A stretch of 10,951 bases of DNA from Chloroflexota bacterium (lineage in GTDB: Bacteria > Chloroflexota > UBA4733), in NCBI GenBank assembly GCA_023381895.1, contig JAMCTA010000074.1:1-10951 (forward strand), read 5' to 3'. The position numbers and the translations under genes are program-made. Position 1 is the stretch's first letter. Every line of letters begins with the position of its first letter. Shown here piece by piece: positions 1 to 6,226 of the stretch. Below the pieces are notes generated by a model. The model was not told the DNA's origin. It ran no database searches and saw only the letters and a list, made by a program, of their open reading frames with translations.

Positions 1-248
1 CCGTATTCCTGCGCCAGGGCAAGCTCTTCTGGGCGGCTTTTGGTGATCGGAGTGTCCAGGAGGTAGCTCCTGAGGACATGCCGGAGGAGTCGGACCCGGA
101 TCGCAACTGGGTGGAGGCAATTGCCTATGGTCATGAGATTGGCGCACCGGCAATCTGCGGCCTGCGTACGATAGAGTTGACCGAGGCAGCGTGGCGCTCT
201 GCCGCATCAGGGAAGCCTGCGCCGATCATTCGTCAGGACCCGGTTTAG
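1..248 (+). CDS. C-terminal end of a probable Gfo/Idh/MocA-family oxidoreductase (5' truncated by window edge)
   Basis: An open frame enters from the left edge (first whole codon at 3) and ends at TAG 246-248, giving about 81 residues. The tail contains GLRTIELTEAAWRSAASGKP. This resembles the last helix of NAD(P)-dependent Gfo/Idh/MocA sugar dehydrogenases, where an E-A-x-x-x-S-A-x-x-G-x-P pattern is common. The Rossmann domain lies outside the window, so the family call rests on this C-terminal pattern and on the next gene being a complete member of the same family 54 bp downstream. If correct, two paralogous or successive sugar dehydrogenases sit in one transcription unit. The substrate cannot be read from this fragment, and an unrelated protein ending is still possible. 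Confidence 0.5.
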   Translation, partial: VFLRQGKLFWAAFGDRSVQEVAPEDMPEESDPDRNWVEAIAYGHEIGAPAICGLRTIELTEAAWRSAASGKPAPIIRQDPV

Positions 249-283
249 CACTGGTCGCCGCGGTGGCGCTGGATGGTTGAGCT

Positions 284-293
284 GGAGGAGAGG
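284..293 (+). promoter_or_regulatory. Ribosome binding site deciding the dehydrogenase start
   Basis: A purine-rich GGAGGAGAGG lies 9 nt before the ATG at 303. An in-frame upstream ATG at 273 has no comparable site and would add ten residues ahead of the Rossmann strand. The site therefore supports initiation at 303. Confidence 0.7.
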
Positions 294-302
294 ACGGACA
301 AG

Positions 303-1463
303 ATGGTACAGCACGTCAACATTGCCCTCATCGGTTACAGGTTCATGGGAAAGTCACACAGCAACGCCTATCGTCAGGTTGCTCACTTCTTTCCCCAAGT
401 TGGTGCCGTACCGGAGATGAAAGTGCTGTGCGGCCGCGACCGGGCCGCTGTAGCGGAGGCGGCACAGCAGCTTGGCTGGCAGGAGGTGAATACTGACTGG
501 AGAGCTGTCGTCCGGCGAAGCGATATCGATCTTGTTGACATTGTCACGCCTGGTAATTCGCACGCCGATATTGCAATTGCCGCTGCACAGGCCGGGAAAC
601 ACGTGTTCTGTGAGAAGCCACTCGCCAACACGGTCGCCGAGGCGGAGCGCATGGTCGAGGCGGTCGAGAAGGCGGGCGTGCGCAACATGGTTGCCTTCAA
701 CTACCGCCGCGTCCCAGCAGTAGCATACGCGCGTCAGCTCATCGAGGAAGGCCGAATCGGCCGTATTTATCACTTTCGGGCGCGCTATCTTCAAGACTGG
801 ATCATGGATCCTAACTTCCCACTCGTATGGCGCCTAGACAAGGACGCCGCAGGGTCGGGGCCGATGGGAGATCTTGGGGCGCACATCATCGACCTCGCTC
901 GCTACCTGATCGGCGACTTTGACGAAGTCACTGGCATGGCTGAGACGTTCATCAAGGAGCGCCCGCTGCTCGCCGCCACTGATTCTGGTCTTGGGGCGAG
1001 CGGTGGAGCTACGAAGGGGCAGGTCACCGTTGAGGACGCAGCGGCTTTTGTCGCCCGCTTCACCAGCGGTGCGATGGGCGTATTCGAGGTCACGCGCTTT
1101 GCTGGCGGTAACAAGAATGCCAACACCTTTGAGATCAACGGGAGCAAGGGGAGTATCCGCTTCAATCTGGAACGCCTTGATGAGCTGGAATTCCTCGATC
1201 TCACCGTTCCGTCTACGGAACAAGGCTTTCGGACCATCCTCATCACAGATGGGGCCCACCCGTATATGGCTGCGTGGTGGCCTGCCGGACATATCATTGG
1301 TTGGGAGCACACGTTCACTCATGAAGTGCTTGACTTGCTGAATGCCATAGCCTCATCAAGTGCGGTGGCACCTGATTTCCGCGACGGCTTACGCGTGCAG
1401 TATGTCCTCGATGCCGTGGACAGGGCGTGCGCAAGCCACCGATGGGAGCGAGTGACGCGATGA
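303..1463 (+). CDS. Gfo/Idh/MocA-family NAD(P)-dependent sugar/polyol dehydrogenase
   Basis: This encodes 386 residues from ATG 303, chosen over ATG 273 because of the SD site at 284-293. An N-terminal Rossmann fold begins with strand HVNIALIG and the dinucleotide loop GYRFMGKSH (residues 11-19), a variant of the usual GxGxxG. The family signature E104-K105-P106 is present; the lysine is the conserved catalytic/substrate-positioning residue. The C-terminal substrate domain shows GDLGAHIIDLARYL (189-202), matching the family's D-x-x-x-H-x-x-D catalytic motif. Length is normal for the family. Such enzymes oxidise or reduce a hydroxyl of a sugar, inositol or sugar-derived acid in the cytoplasm; specificity cannot be read here. 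The neighbours are a probable second family member upstream and a TIM-barrel isomerase 31 bp downstream, indicating a sugar catabolic operon. Confidence 0.93.
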   Translation: MVQHVNIALIGYRFMGKSHSNAYRQVAHFFPQVGAVPEMKVLCGRDRAAVAEAAQQLGWQEVNTDWRAVVRRSDIDLVDIVTPGNSHADIAIAAAQAGKHVFCEKPLANTVAEAERMVEAVEKAGVRNMVAFNYRRVPAVAYARQLIEEGRIGRIYHFRARYLQDWIMDPNFPLVWRLDKDAAGSGPMGDLGAHIIDLARYLIGDFDEVTGMAETFIKERPLLAATDSGLGASGGATKGQVTVEDAAAFVARFTSGAMGVFEVTRFAGGNKNANTFEINGSKGSIRFNLERLDELEFLDLTVPSTEQGFRTILITDGAHPYMAAWWPAGHIIGWEHTFTHEVLDLLNAIASSSAVAPDFRDGLRVQYVLDAVDRACASHRWERVTR

Positions 1464-1494
1464 TTCACCCACGTAAGCAGAAAAGGACGAACAC

Positions 1495-2343
1495 TTGCCA
1501 ATTTCTGTAGGAGTTCTCACGGCCCCTTTTGGGCGGGAGCCTCTCTTGCCAGTCATTGACTGGGCTGGGAAGCACGGTTTCTCGTCTCTGGAAGTTGCGG
1601 TTGGTCCCAGAAGTGCCCACTGCGATGTCCAGGCCCTGGACGACCGGGCGCTTGCTGCAATACAGCAGGCGTGCTCCGCAGCGAATACGGCGATTACAGC
1701 ACTGGCCTTCTATGCCAATCAGCTCGATCCTGATCTAGAGCGCCGGAAGGCGGTCAATAACTATCTCAAGTCTGCGGTGGATGTTGCACAGGCCCTAGGC
1801 CTCTCCGTGGTTTGTGCCGGCGGCGGCATGCCCCTCGCCGGGAAGGATCGCCTCCGCACAATTCGAGAGGATGTGCCAGATGTATATGGTCCTCTGGTGG
1901 AGTATGCGGCGTCGAAAGGCATAAGGATTGCCCTGGAGAACTGGTTCGCGACCAATCTCCAAGGCTTTGATACCTTTGATGCCATGTTTGAAGCGGTCCC
2001 GAATATCAACTTCGGACTCAACTACGATCCATCCCATCTCATCTGGCAGGGCGTGGATTACATCGATGGCGTCAGTCGCTACGCCGACCGGATTTTCTAT
2101 GTGCACGGTAAGGACTGTGAGATTCTTGAAGGTCGCCGCCGGTTCGTAGGATGGCTCAGCCGCGGATGGTGGCGCTACACTATTCCGGGGACCGGTGCCA
2201 TCGACTGGGGCACCTTCATCGGCCGGCTGCGAACGATTCGGTACAGCGGGCCAATCTCTATTGAGCACGAGGACAGTTCTATGGCTCGAGAACAAGGATT
2301 CTTGCTCGGCAAGCGTTTCTTAGAGACCCATCTCGCTGGCTAA
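1495..2343 (+). CDS. Sugar phosphate isomerase/epimerase-type TIM barrel protein (xylose isomerase-like, AP endonuclease family 2 fold)
   Basis: This encodes 282 residues from a TTG start at 1495, with AAAAGGA (1481-1487) 7 nt upstream; the protein begins PISVGVLTAPF, the typical first strand of the fold. Candidate divalent-metal ligands follow the family pattern: E148 in IALENW, D178 and H181 in NYDPSHLIW, H204 in VHGKD, and E257 in SIEHED. The GTGAIDWGTF stretch near residue 232 is also characteristic. Members include inosose dehydratase (IolE-like), hydroxypyruvate isomerase, sugar epimerases, and 3-keto-glycoside lyases or epimerases that work with Gfo/Idh/MocA dehydrogenases. Position 31 bp after such a dehydrogenase suggests it processes the keto-sugar formed by that enzyme; this is inference from context. 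The exact reaction is not assignable. Confidence 0.87.
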   Translation: MPISVGVLTAPFGREPLLPVIDWAGKHGFSSLEVAVGPRSAHCDVQALDDRALAAIQQACSAANTAITALAFYANQLDPDLERRKAVNNYLKSAVDVAQALGLSVVCAGGGMPLAGKDRLRTIREDVPDVYGPLVEYAASKGIRIALENWFATNLQGFDTFDAMFEAVPNINFGLNYDPSHLIWQGVDYIDGVSRYADRIFYVHGKDCEILEGRRRFVGWLSRGWWRYTIPGTGAIDWGTFIGRLRTIRYSGPISIEHEDSSMAREQGFLLGKRFLETHLAG

Positions 2344-2411
2344 GCTGTGAGGTATCCAGATCAGGCTAAGGCAAAGAGCTGCCGAGGCCTGGTTTGGCGC
2401 TAACGGCTAGA

Positions 2412-2420
2412 AGAGGGGGA
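2412..2420 (+). promoter_or_regulatory. Strong SD-like site upstream of panB, misplaced for the TTG start
   Basis: AGAGGGGGA lies 20 nt before the TTG at 2441 but only 5 nt before an in-frame ACG at 2426. The frame is open back to codon 2411, after TAG 2408-2410, and has no ATG or GTG in this stretch. The site is the best SD candidate in the panB leader and raises doubt about the start codon. A weaker GAAGG (2428-2432) sits 8 nt before TTG 2441. Confidence 0.4.
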
Positions 2421-2440
2421 ACAGGACGAAGGCGGCGGAC

Positions 2441-3262
2441 TTGCTGGCCAAGAAAAGTGGTGGACAGCCCATCACCATGCTGACGTGCTACGACTACCCG
2501 ACCGCGGTAATCCAAGACGAGGCCGGGATTGACGTCATCTTCGTCGGTGATAGCGTTGGTACCAATGTCCTCGGGTACGCAAGCCCACGCGATGTAACTC
2601 TCGAAGACGTGCTGCATCACGTCCGAGCCGTGCGCCGCGGTGTCCTGCGCGCCTACCTGCTTGCGGACCTGCCGTTTGGAACCTATGAGTCGCCCGAGAG
2701 CGCCTGGGACTCGGCTCAGCGGCTACGTGCTGCTGGTGCAGATGGTGTGAAACTTGAAGGCGGAGCAGAACGAAGCGCGGTCGTCAGCATGCTGTCAGAG
2801 CGCGGTGTCGAGGTCTGTGGCCACATCGGCTTCACTCCGCAGACAGCCGGGCCGCGCGCTCGCGTGCAAGGCCGTACTGCTGAGTCGGCGTTAGAGCTTG
2901 TACGGAGCGCACGGGCCCTTCAAGCCGCTGGGGCATTTATGGTTGTGCTGGAACTGATCCCAGCAGAGATCGCCCGCGTCATTACAGAGGATCTTCAGGT
3001 ACCAACTATCGGCATCGGTGCAGGACCGTTTTGCTCCGGCCAAGTTCAGATCTTTCACGATATGGTGGGAATCACGCCGTTTTCTTTGCGCCACGCGCAT
3101 CGGTTTGCACATTTGCGCCCGACGATGCTCGAAGCAGTCGCAGCCTACCGTGACGCGGTAACGGCGAGGGCCTTTCCGGGAGGACAGCATAGCGCACACA
3201 CCGACTCGGAGGAACTCGAGAGGCTTCGAACTTTGCTCGCCGCTCAAGATAGTCGGAGCTGA
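2441..3262 (+). CDS. panB: 3-methyl-2-oxobutanoate hydroxymethyltransferase (ketopantoate hydroxymethyltransferase)
   Basis: PanB transfers the one-carbon unit of 5,10-methylenetetrahydrofolate to 2-oxoisovalerate to make ketopantoate, the first committed step of pantothenate/CoA synthesis in the cytoplasm. From TTG 2441 the protein has 273 residues, within the family range. Diagnostic blocks are ITMLTCYDYPTA (11-22), VGDSVG with metal ligand D37, LADLPFGTY with D76, GVKLEGG with E106, GHIGFTPQT (127-135) and the catalytic glutamate E171 in LELIPAE. The start is uncertain: family-like sequence (RTKAADLLAKK) seems to continue upstream of the TTG, and the better SD site fits an ACG at 2426. Its last 19 bp overlap the 3' end of panC on the opposite strand. 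Expression may follow the upstream sugar genes (97-bp gap) or its own unrecognised promoter. Confidence 0.96.
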   Translation: MLAKKSGGQPITMLTCYDYPTAVIQDEAGIDVIFVGDSVGTNVLGYASPRDVTLEDVLHHVRAVRRGVLRAYLLADLPFGTYESPESAWDSAQRLRAAGADGVKLEGGAERSAVVSMLSERGVEVCGHIGFTPQTAGPRARVQGRTAESALELVRSARALQAAGAFMVVLELIPAEIARVITEDLQVPTIGIGAGPFCSGQVQIFHDMVGITPFSLRHAHRFAHLRPTMLEAVAAYRDAVTARAFPGGQHSAHTDSEELERLRTLLAAQDSRS

Positions 3263-4167
3263 GAAGACAGCGTTCTTGTGCGGTGCTGCCTGTGCAGAGT
3301 GCTCGACCCCTGGTGCTCGTATTCGACACTCACGGCAAGGTTGTCGATGAGCCGGGTTGTTCCCACCCGAGCTGCAATGACGATGATGCTACGGTCGGTA
3401 CAAGGGTCGTCTGATCTGAACGAGCCCGGGTCGACGACTTCGGCATAGTCGAGAACGGCAAGACGCTCGTTTTGGACTACGACTGTGACCGCATCACGAA
3501 CCTGCGCATTGGTTCGCTCCCCTTGGCGGTAGGCGTCTCGGCCAGCATTCAGAGCTCGAAAGAGCACCGTTGCAGCGAGCCGCTCCGAGGGGGAAAGATA
3601 CATATTGCGTGAGCTCAGCGCCAAGCCATCAGGCTCACGCACAGTCGGGCATCCTACCACCTCCACAGGAATGTTGAGGTCCCTCGTGAGCTGGTGGATG
3701 ACGGCCAGCTGTTGCGCATCTTTCTGTCCGAAGTAGGCGCGAGATGGCTGGATGAGGTTGAACAACTTCGTCACGACAGTGGCAACCCCACTGAAGTGAC
3801 CGGGCCGGCGAGCCCCTTCGATGATCCGGCCTAGTTCACCGATATCGATGCGAGTGTCGAATCCCGAGGGATACATGTCAACAGGAGTGGGCACGAAAAC
3901 TCCAGCGACGCTCTCCGCCTCGAGCAAGGCAAGGTCTCTCTCAAGTGCTCGTGGATAGCGTGTGAAGTCTTCATTAGGACCAAACTGTGTCGGGTTGACA
4001 AAGATGCTACAGATGGTGACATCGTTGTCGTTGCGAGCGCGGCGGACGAGGCTGAGATGACCCTCGTGCAACGCCCCCATGGTCGGCACCAAGCCAATAC
4101 TGGTAGTACTCTTCCAGCAACTGCGTAGGCTCCCCTGAAGCTCTGCCACTGATTGAGATACCCACAC
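3244..4167 (-). CDS. panC: Pantoate--beta-alanine ligase (pantothenate synthetase)
   Basis: PanC condenses pantoate with beta-alanine using ATP, through a pantoyl-adenylate, to give pantothenate. The protein has 307 residues from a GTG at 4167, with TAGGAGGT (plus coordinates 4177-4184) 9 nt upstream. The class I nucleotidyltransferase-like motif is LVPTMGALHEGHLSLV, with HxGH at H34 and H37. Further family blocks are IFVNPTQFGPNEDFTRYPR, YFGQKDAQQLAVI, VREPDGLALSSRN (ATP-binding loop) and the terminal TTRLIDNLAV. About 25 residues beyond the usual family end form a basic, low-conservation tail that overlaps the 3' end of panB. Most bacteria carry panB and panC co-directionally; here they converge. 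The ferredoxin gene lies 132 bp upstream on the same strand, so co-transcription is possible but unproven. Confidence 0.97.
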   Translation of the reverse strand: MWVSQSVAELQGSLRSCWKSTTSIGLVPTMGALHEGHLSLVRRARNDNDVTICSIFVNPTQFGPNEDFTRYPRALERDLALLEAESVAGVFVPTPVDMYPSGFDTRIDIGELGRIIEGARRPGHFSGVATVVTKLFNLIQPSRAYFGQKDAQQLAVIHQLTRDLNIPVEVVGCPTVREPDGLALSSRNMYLSPSERLAATVLFRALNAGRDAYRQGERTNAQVRDAVTVVVQNERLAVLDYAEVVDPGSFRSDDPCTDRSIIVIAARVGTTRLIDNLAVSVEYEHQGSSTLHRQHRTRTLSSQLRLS

Positions 4168-4299
4168 TGCAACTGTACCTCCTACGAGCTCTGCTACGTG
4201 GCCTCAAGCAGAACGAATAAGGTAGAGCCCACTGAGCGAGGACCCAACAACGCGCTCAACCCGCCGGCATAGAACATCCTCTGCTGGGGACGCGCGCTG

Positions 4300-4587
4300 C
4301 TAGCTCCGCGGCTTCAGCGAGTCGACTTGCCTACGTGCTGCCTCTTGGTCCTCAAAATAGAGCGCATTGACTTCAGTCCAGGGTGTAAGATCCTCAGGCA
4401 CCCCGTCCTCGCTGAAGATGGCGGTCACCGGGCACTCTGGCTCACACGCTCCACAATCGATGCATTCATCAGGGTGGATGTAGTACACGCGGTCGTCGTC
4501 CGAGCTATAGATACAGTTGACCGGACAGACCTCGACGCAAGATGCGTCCTTGACATCGACACAGGTTTCCGTAATGACATAGGTCAT
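4300..4587 (-). CDS. Seven-iron ferredoxin ([3Fe-4S][4Fe-4S] type)
   Basis: A 95-residue protein starts at ATG 4587, with an AGAGGAAAG site (AGGA core 8 nt before the start). The frame stays open upstream, but the SD and homology begin at MTYVITETC. Cysteines fit the seven-iron plan of Azotobacter FdI: C9-x7-C17-x3-C21-P in the first half and C42-x2-C45-x2-C48-x3-C52-P in the second. By analogy C9, C17 and C52 hold the 3Fe-4S cluster, and C21, C42, C45 and C48 the 4Fe-4S cluster. C25 matches FdI's free Cys24. The residue that would complete a second 4Fe cluster is not cysteine. HPDECIDCGACEPECPVTAIFSEDGVPED is split here only to show how closely the centre follows FdI: HPDECIDCGACEP then ECPVTAIFSEDGVPED. 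It is a cytoplasmic low-potential electron carrier. The partner is unknown, and nothing nearby uses ferredoxin obviously. Confidence 0.95.
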   Translation of the reverse strand: MTYVITETCVDVKDASCVEVCPVNCIYSSDDDRVYYIHPDECIDCGACEPECPVTAIFSEDGVPEDLTPWTEVNALYFEDQEAARRQVDSLKPRS

Positions 4588-4731
4588 ACGTGCTTTCCTC
4601 TTTCCCCTCCGGTGGAGACTCTTCGTCGGACCGAGACGACCTTGGGGAAAGATACCGCGTGAGCTGCCATGTTGTGAAATTCCGCTAAATACCGCAAGTC
4701 TGGACGTCTTCCTGCCCCTACTCCCTTGCGA

Positions 4732-4749
4732 GGAACAGCCGGCTGTTCC
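4732..4749. repeat. Perfect 18-bp palindrome in the ferredoxin/mntH divergent region
   Basis: GGAACAGCCGGCTGTTCC is a perfect inverted repeat with no spacer, centred between 4740 and 4741. It lies 144 bp upstream of the ferredoxin start and 78 bp upstream of the mntH start. No T-run follows it on either strand, so it does not look like an intrinsic terminator. A dimeric regulator operator is more plausible. It contains GAAC and GTTC half-sites, but 8 bp apart, unlike the 4-bp gap of Gram-positive LexA boxes. Confidence 0.55.
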
Positions 4750-4771
4750 CCTTCCCCATGATACGGCTGGA

Positions 4772-4791
4772 AATTTGCCTATACGCAAGTT
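4772..4791. promoter_or_regulatory. Candidate metalloregulator (MntR/DtxR-like) operator upstream of the Nramp gene
   Basis: AATTTGCCTATACGCAAGTT is an imperfect dyad (AA-n-TTGC-n-TATA-n-GCAA-n-TT; 16 of 20 positions symmetric) ending 36 bp before the transporter's GTG. Size, AT-rich flanks and placement resemble operators of the DtxR/MntR family that repress mntH genes under manganese. It overlaps a weak promoter-like pair: TTGCCT (4775-4780) and TACATG (4799-4804). The match to any known consensus is from memory and approximate, and no regulator gene is in the window. Confidence 0.38.
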
Positions 4792-4827
4792 AGGATGGTA
4801 CATGAGCTATAGAGAGGGACACCACGA

Positions 4828-6126
4828 GTGGGGACCGTTCTTGGCGTGGATGACAGCACTCCCCCTGTTGAGTCATCCCGAGTTGAGCGAGAAGGCCGAG
4901 AAGCTCTCTCCGGTCACCGGCGGGGCTTGCGCGCTGTGCTTCCATTCATAGGTCCAGCCTTCGTTGCGTCGGTCGCTTACGTCGACCCAGGCAACTTTGC
5001 AACCAACATTCAAGGCGGGGCGCAGTTTGGCTACGAGCTCCTCTGGGTCATCCTCCTTGCCAACCTCATGGCAATGCTTGTTCAAACACTGTCAGCGAAG
5101 TTAGGCATTGCCACTGGTCGTAACCTTCCAGAACTTTGCCGGCAACATCTGCCGTTACCAGCGTCGCTGGCGCTGTGGGTCGTTTCAGAGCTAGCGGCGA
5201 TGGCTACCGACATTGCTGAGTTCGTGGGCGCCAGTGTTGGGCTCAATATTCTCTTGGGCTTGCCGCTCATCGTCTGTGCGACCCTTGTTGGCATTGCGAC
5301 GTATGCGTTGCTACTGCTTGAGAGGCGCGGGGCCCGGCCGCTCGAGCGGGTCATCATGGCACTGCTCGGCGTCATCAGCATTGGCTACGTCATCGAGACG
5401 TTCTTGAGCCACCCCAGCTGGTCTGGCGTCGCGCAATCTTTCGCACCTCCTAGACTGTCTTCGTCCTCCCTCTTTATCGCTGTAGGGATTATTGGTGCAA
5501 CAGTGATGCCACACGTCATCTACCTACATTCCTCGCTCACCTCGGGGAGAATCAAGCCCCAGACAGTTCAGGATGCGCGACGAATCCTCCACTTTGAGGT
5601 GGTGGATGTTGTGCTTGCCATGGGCCTTGCTGGCCTCGTGAATGGCGCGATGCTCATTGCCGCAGCCGCCGTGTTCCATTTCTCCGGTCACACAGGAGTA
5701 GCTGAGCTGAGACAGGCCTATCGGACGCTTGAACCGCTGCTTGGCTCACTGGCTGCAATCGTTTTTGCGATCGCCCTGCTAGCATCGGGTCTGTCGAGCT
5801 CGGTGGTCGGAACTATGGCAGGGCAAGTCATCATGCAGGGGCTAGTGGGTTTCCGTATTCCGCTGTGGGTACGGCGCCTCGTCACGATGCTGCCCTCGTT
5901 CATTGTGATTGGTCTTGGAATGAGTCCGACCCAGGTCATAATCCTGAGCCAGGTTCTCTTGAGTATTACTTTGCCGGCTCCCTTGCTTGCTTTGATCTTC
6001 TTCACGTCATCGCGGCGCATCATGGGCCCGGCACTTGCCAACAAGACCTGGACGACACTTGCAGCTGGTATTGTGACTACGGTCATTATTGCTCTCAATG
6101 TAGTGTTGCTGGCCGGGTCGCTCTAG
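4828..6126 (+). CDS. mntH: Nramp-family divalent metal (Mn2+/Fe2+) transporter
   Basis: This encodes 432 residues from GTG 4828, with AGAGGG about 9 nt upstream (4813-4818). A hydrophilic N-terminus of about 35 residues precedes a polytopic inner-membrane protein with repeated hydrophobic segments, as in the LeuT-fold Nramp family (11 helices usual). TM1 carries the canonical DPGN motif (D53-P-G-N56) in AYVDPGNFATNIQGG. TM6 carries M227-P-H229 in GATVMPHVIYLHSSL. D, N and M are the metal ligands of bona fide proton-coupled Mn/Fe importers, and the methionine argues against Mg or Al transporters of the superfamily. The usual MPHN is MPHV here. Length is typical. A dyad upstream may mediate metal control, and a universal stress protein follows 100 bp downstream. 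Manganese is preferred over iron by analogy only. Confidence 0.95.
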   Translation: MGTVLGVDDSTPPVESSRVEREGREALSGHRRGLRAVLPFIGPAFVASVAYVDPGNFATNIQGGAQFGYELLWVILLANLMAMLVQTLSAKLGIATGRNLPELCRQHLPLPASLALWVVSELAAMATDIAEFVGASVGLNILLGLPLIVCATLVGIATYALLLLERRGARPLERVIMALLGVISIGYVIETFLSHPSWSGVAQSFAPPRLSSSSLFIAVGIIGATVMPHVIYLHSSLTSGRIKPQTVQDARRILHFEVVDVVLAMGLAGLVNGAMLIAAAAVFHFSGHTGVAELRQAYRTLEPLLGSLAAIVFAIALLASGLSSSVVGTMAGQVIMQGLVGFRIPLWVRRLVTMLPSFIVIGLGMSPTQVIILSQVLLSITLPAPLLALIFFTSSRRIMGPALANKTWTTLAAGIVTTVIIALNVVLLAGSL

Positions 6127-6226
6127 CTACTGTTTCTTACCCGCTGTGGTAGTCTGTGGTCTGGATTCCCTTTGAATTCCCCTTCGAGGTCGGCACACTG
6201 GTCACTTTTCAGAACGACAATTGTGG

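Noticed and set aside
834..1322. Long antisense open frame opposite the Gfo/Idh/MocA dehydrogenase
   Set aside because: It lies wholly inside a gene with clear family motifs, has no recognisable domain, and long opposite-strand frames are expected at this base composition.
4233..4258. TGAGCG...CGCTCA inverted repeat between ferredoxin and panC
   Set aside because: Six-bp stem with a 14-nt loop and no T-run; could be chance in GC-rich DNA. It does not establish a terminator or an operator.
4732..4749. LexA (SOS) box reading of the perfect palindrome
   Set aside because: GAAC and GTTC half-sites are separated by 8 bp rather than the 4 bp of the Gram-positive LexA box, and neither flanking gene is a DNA-repair gene.
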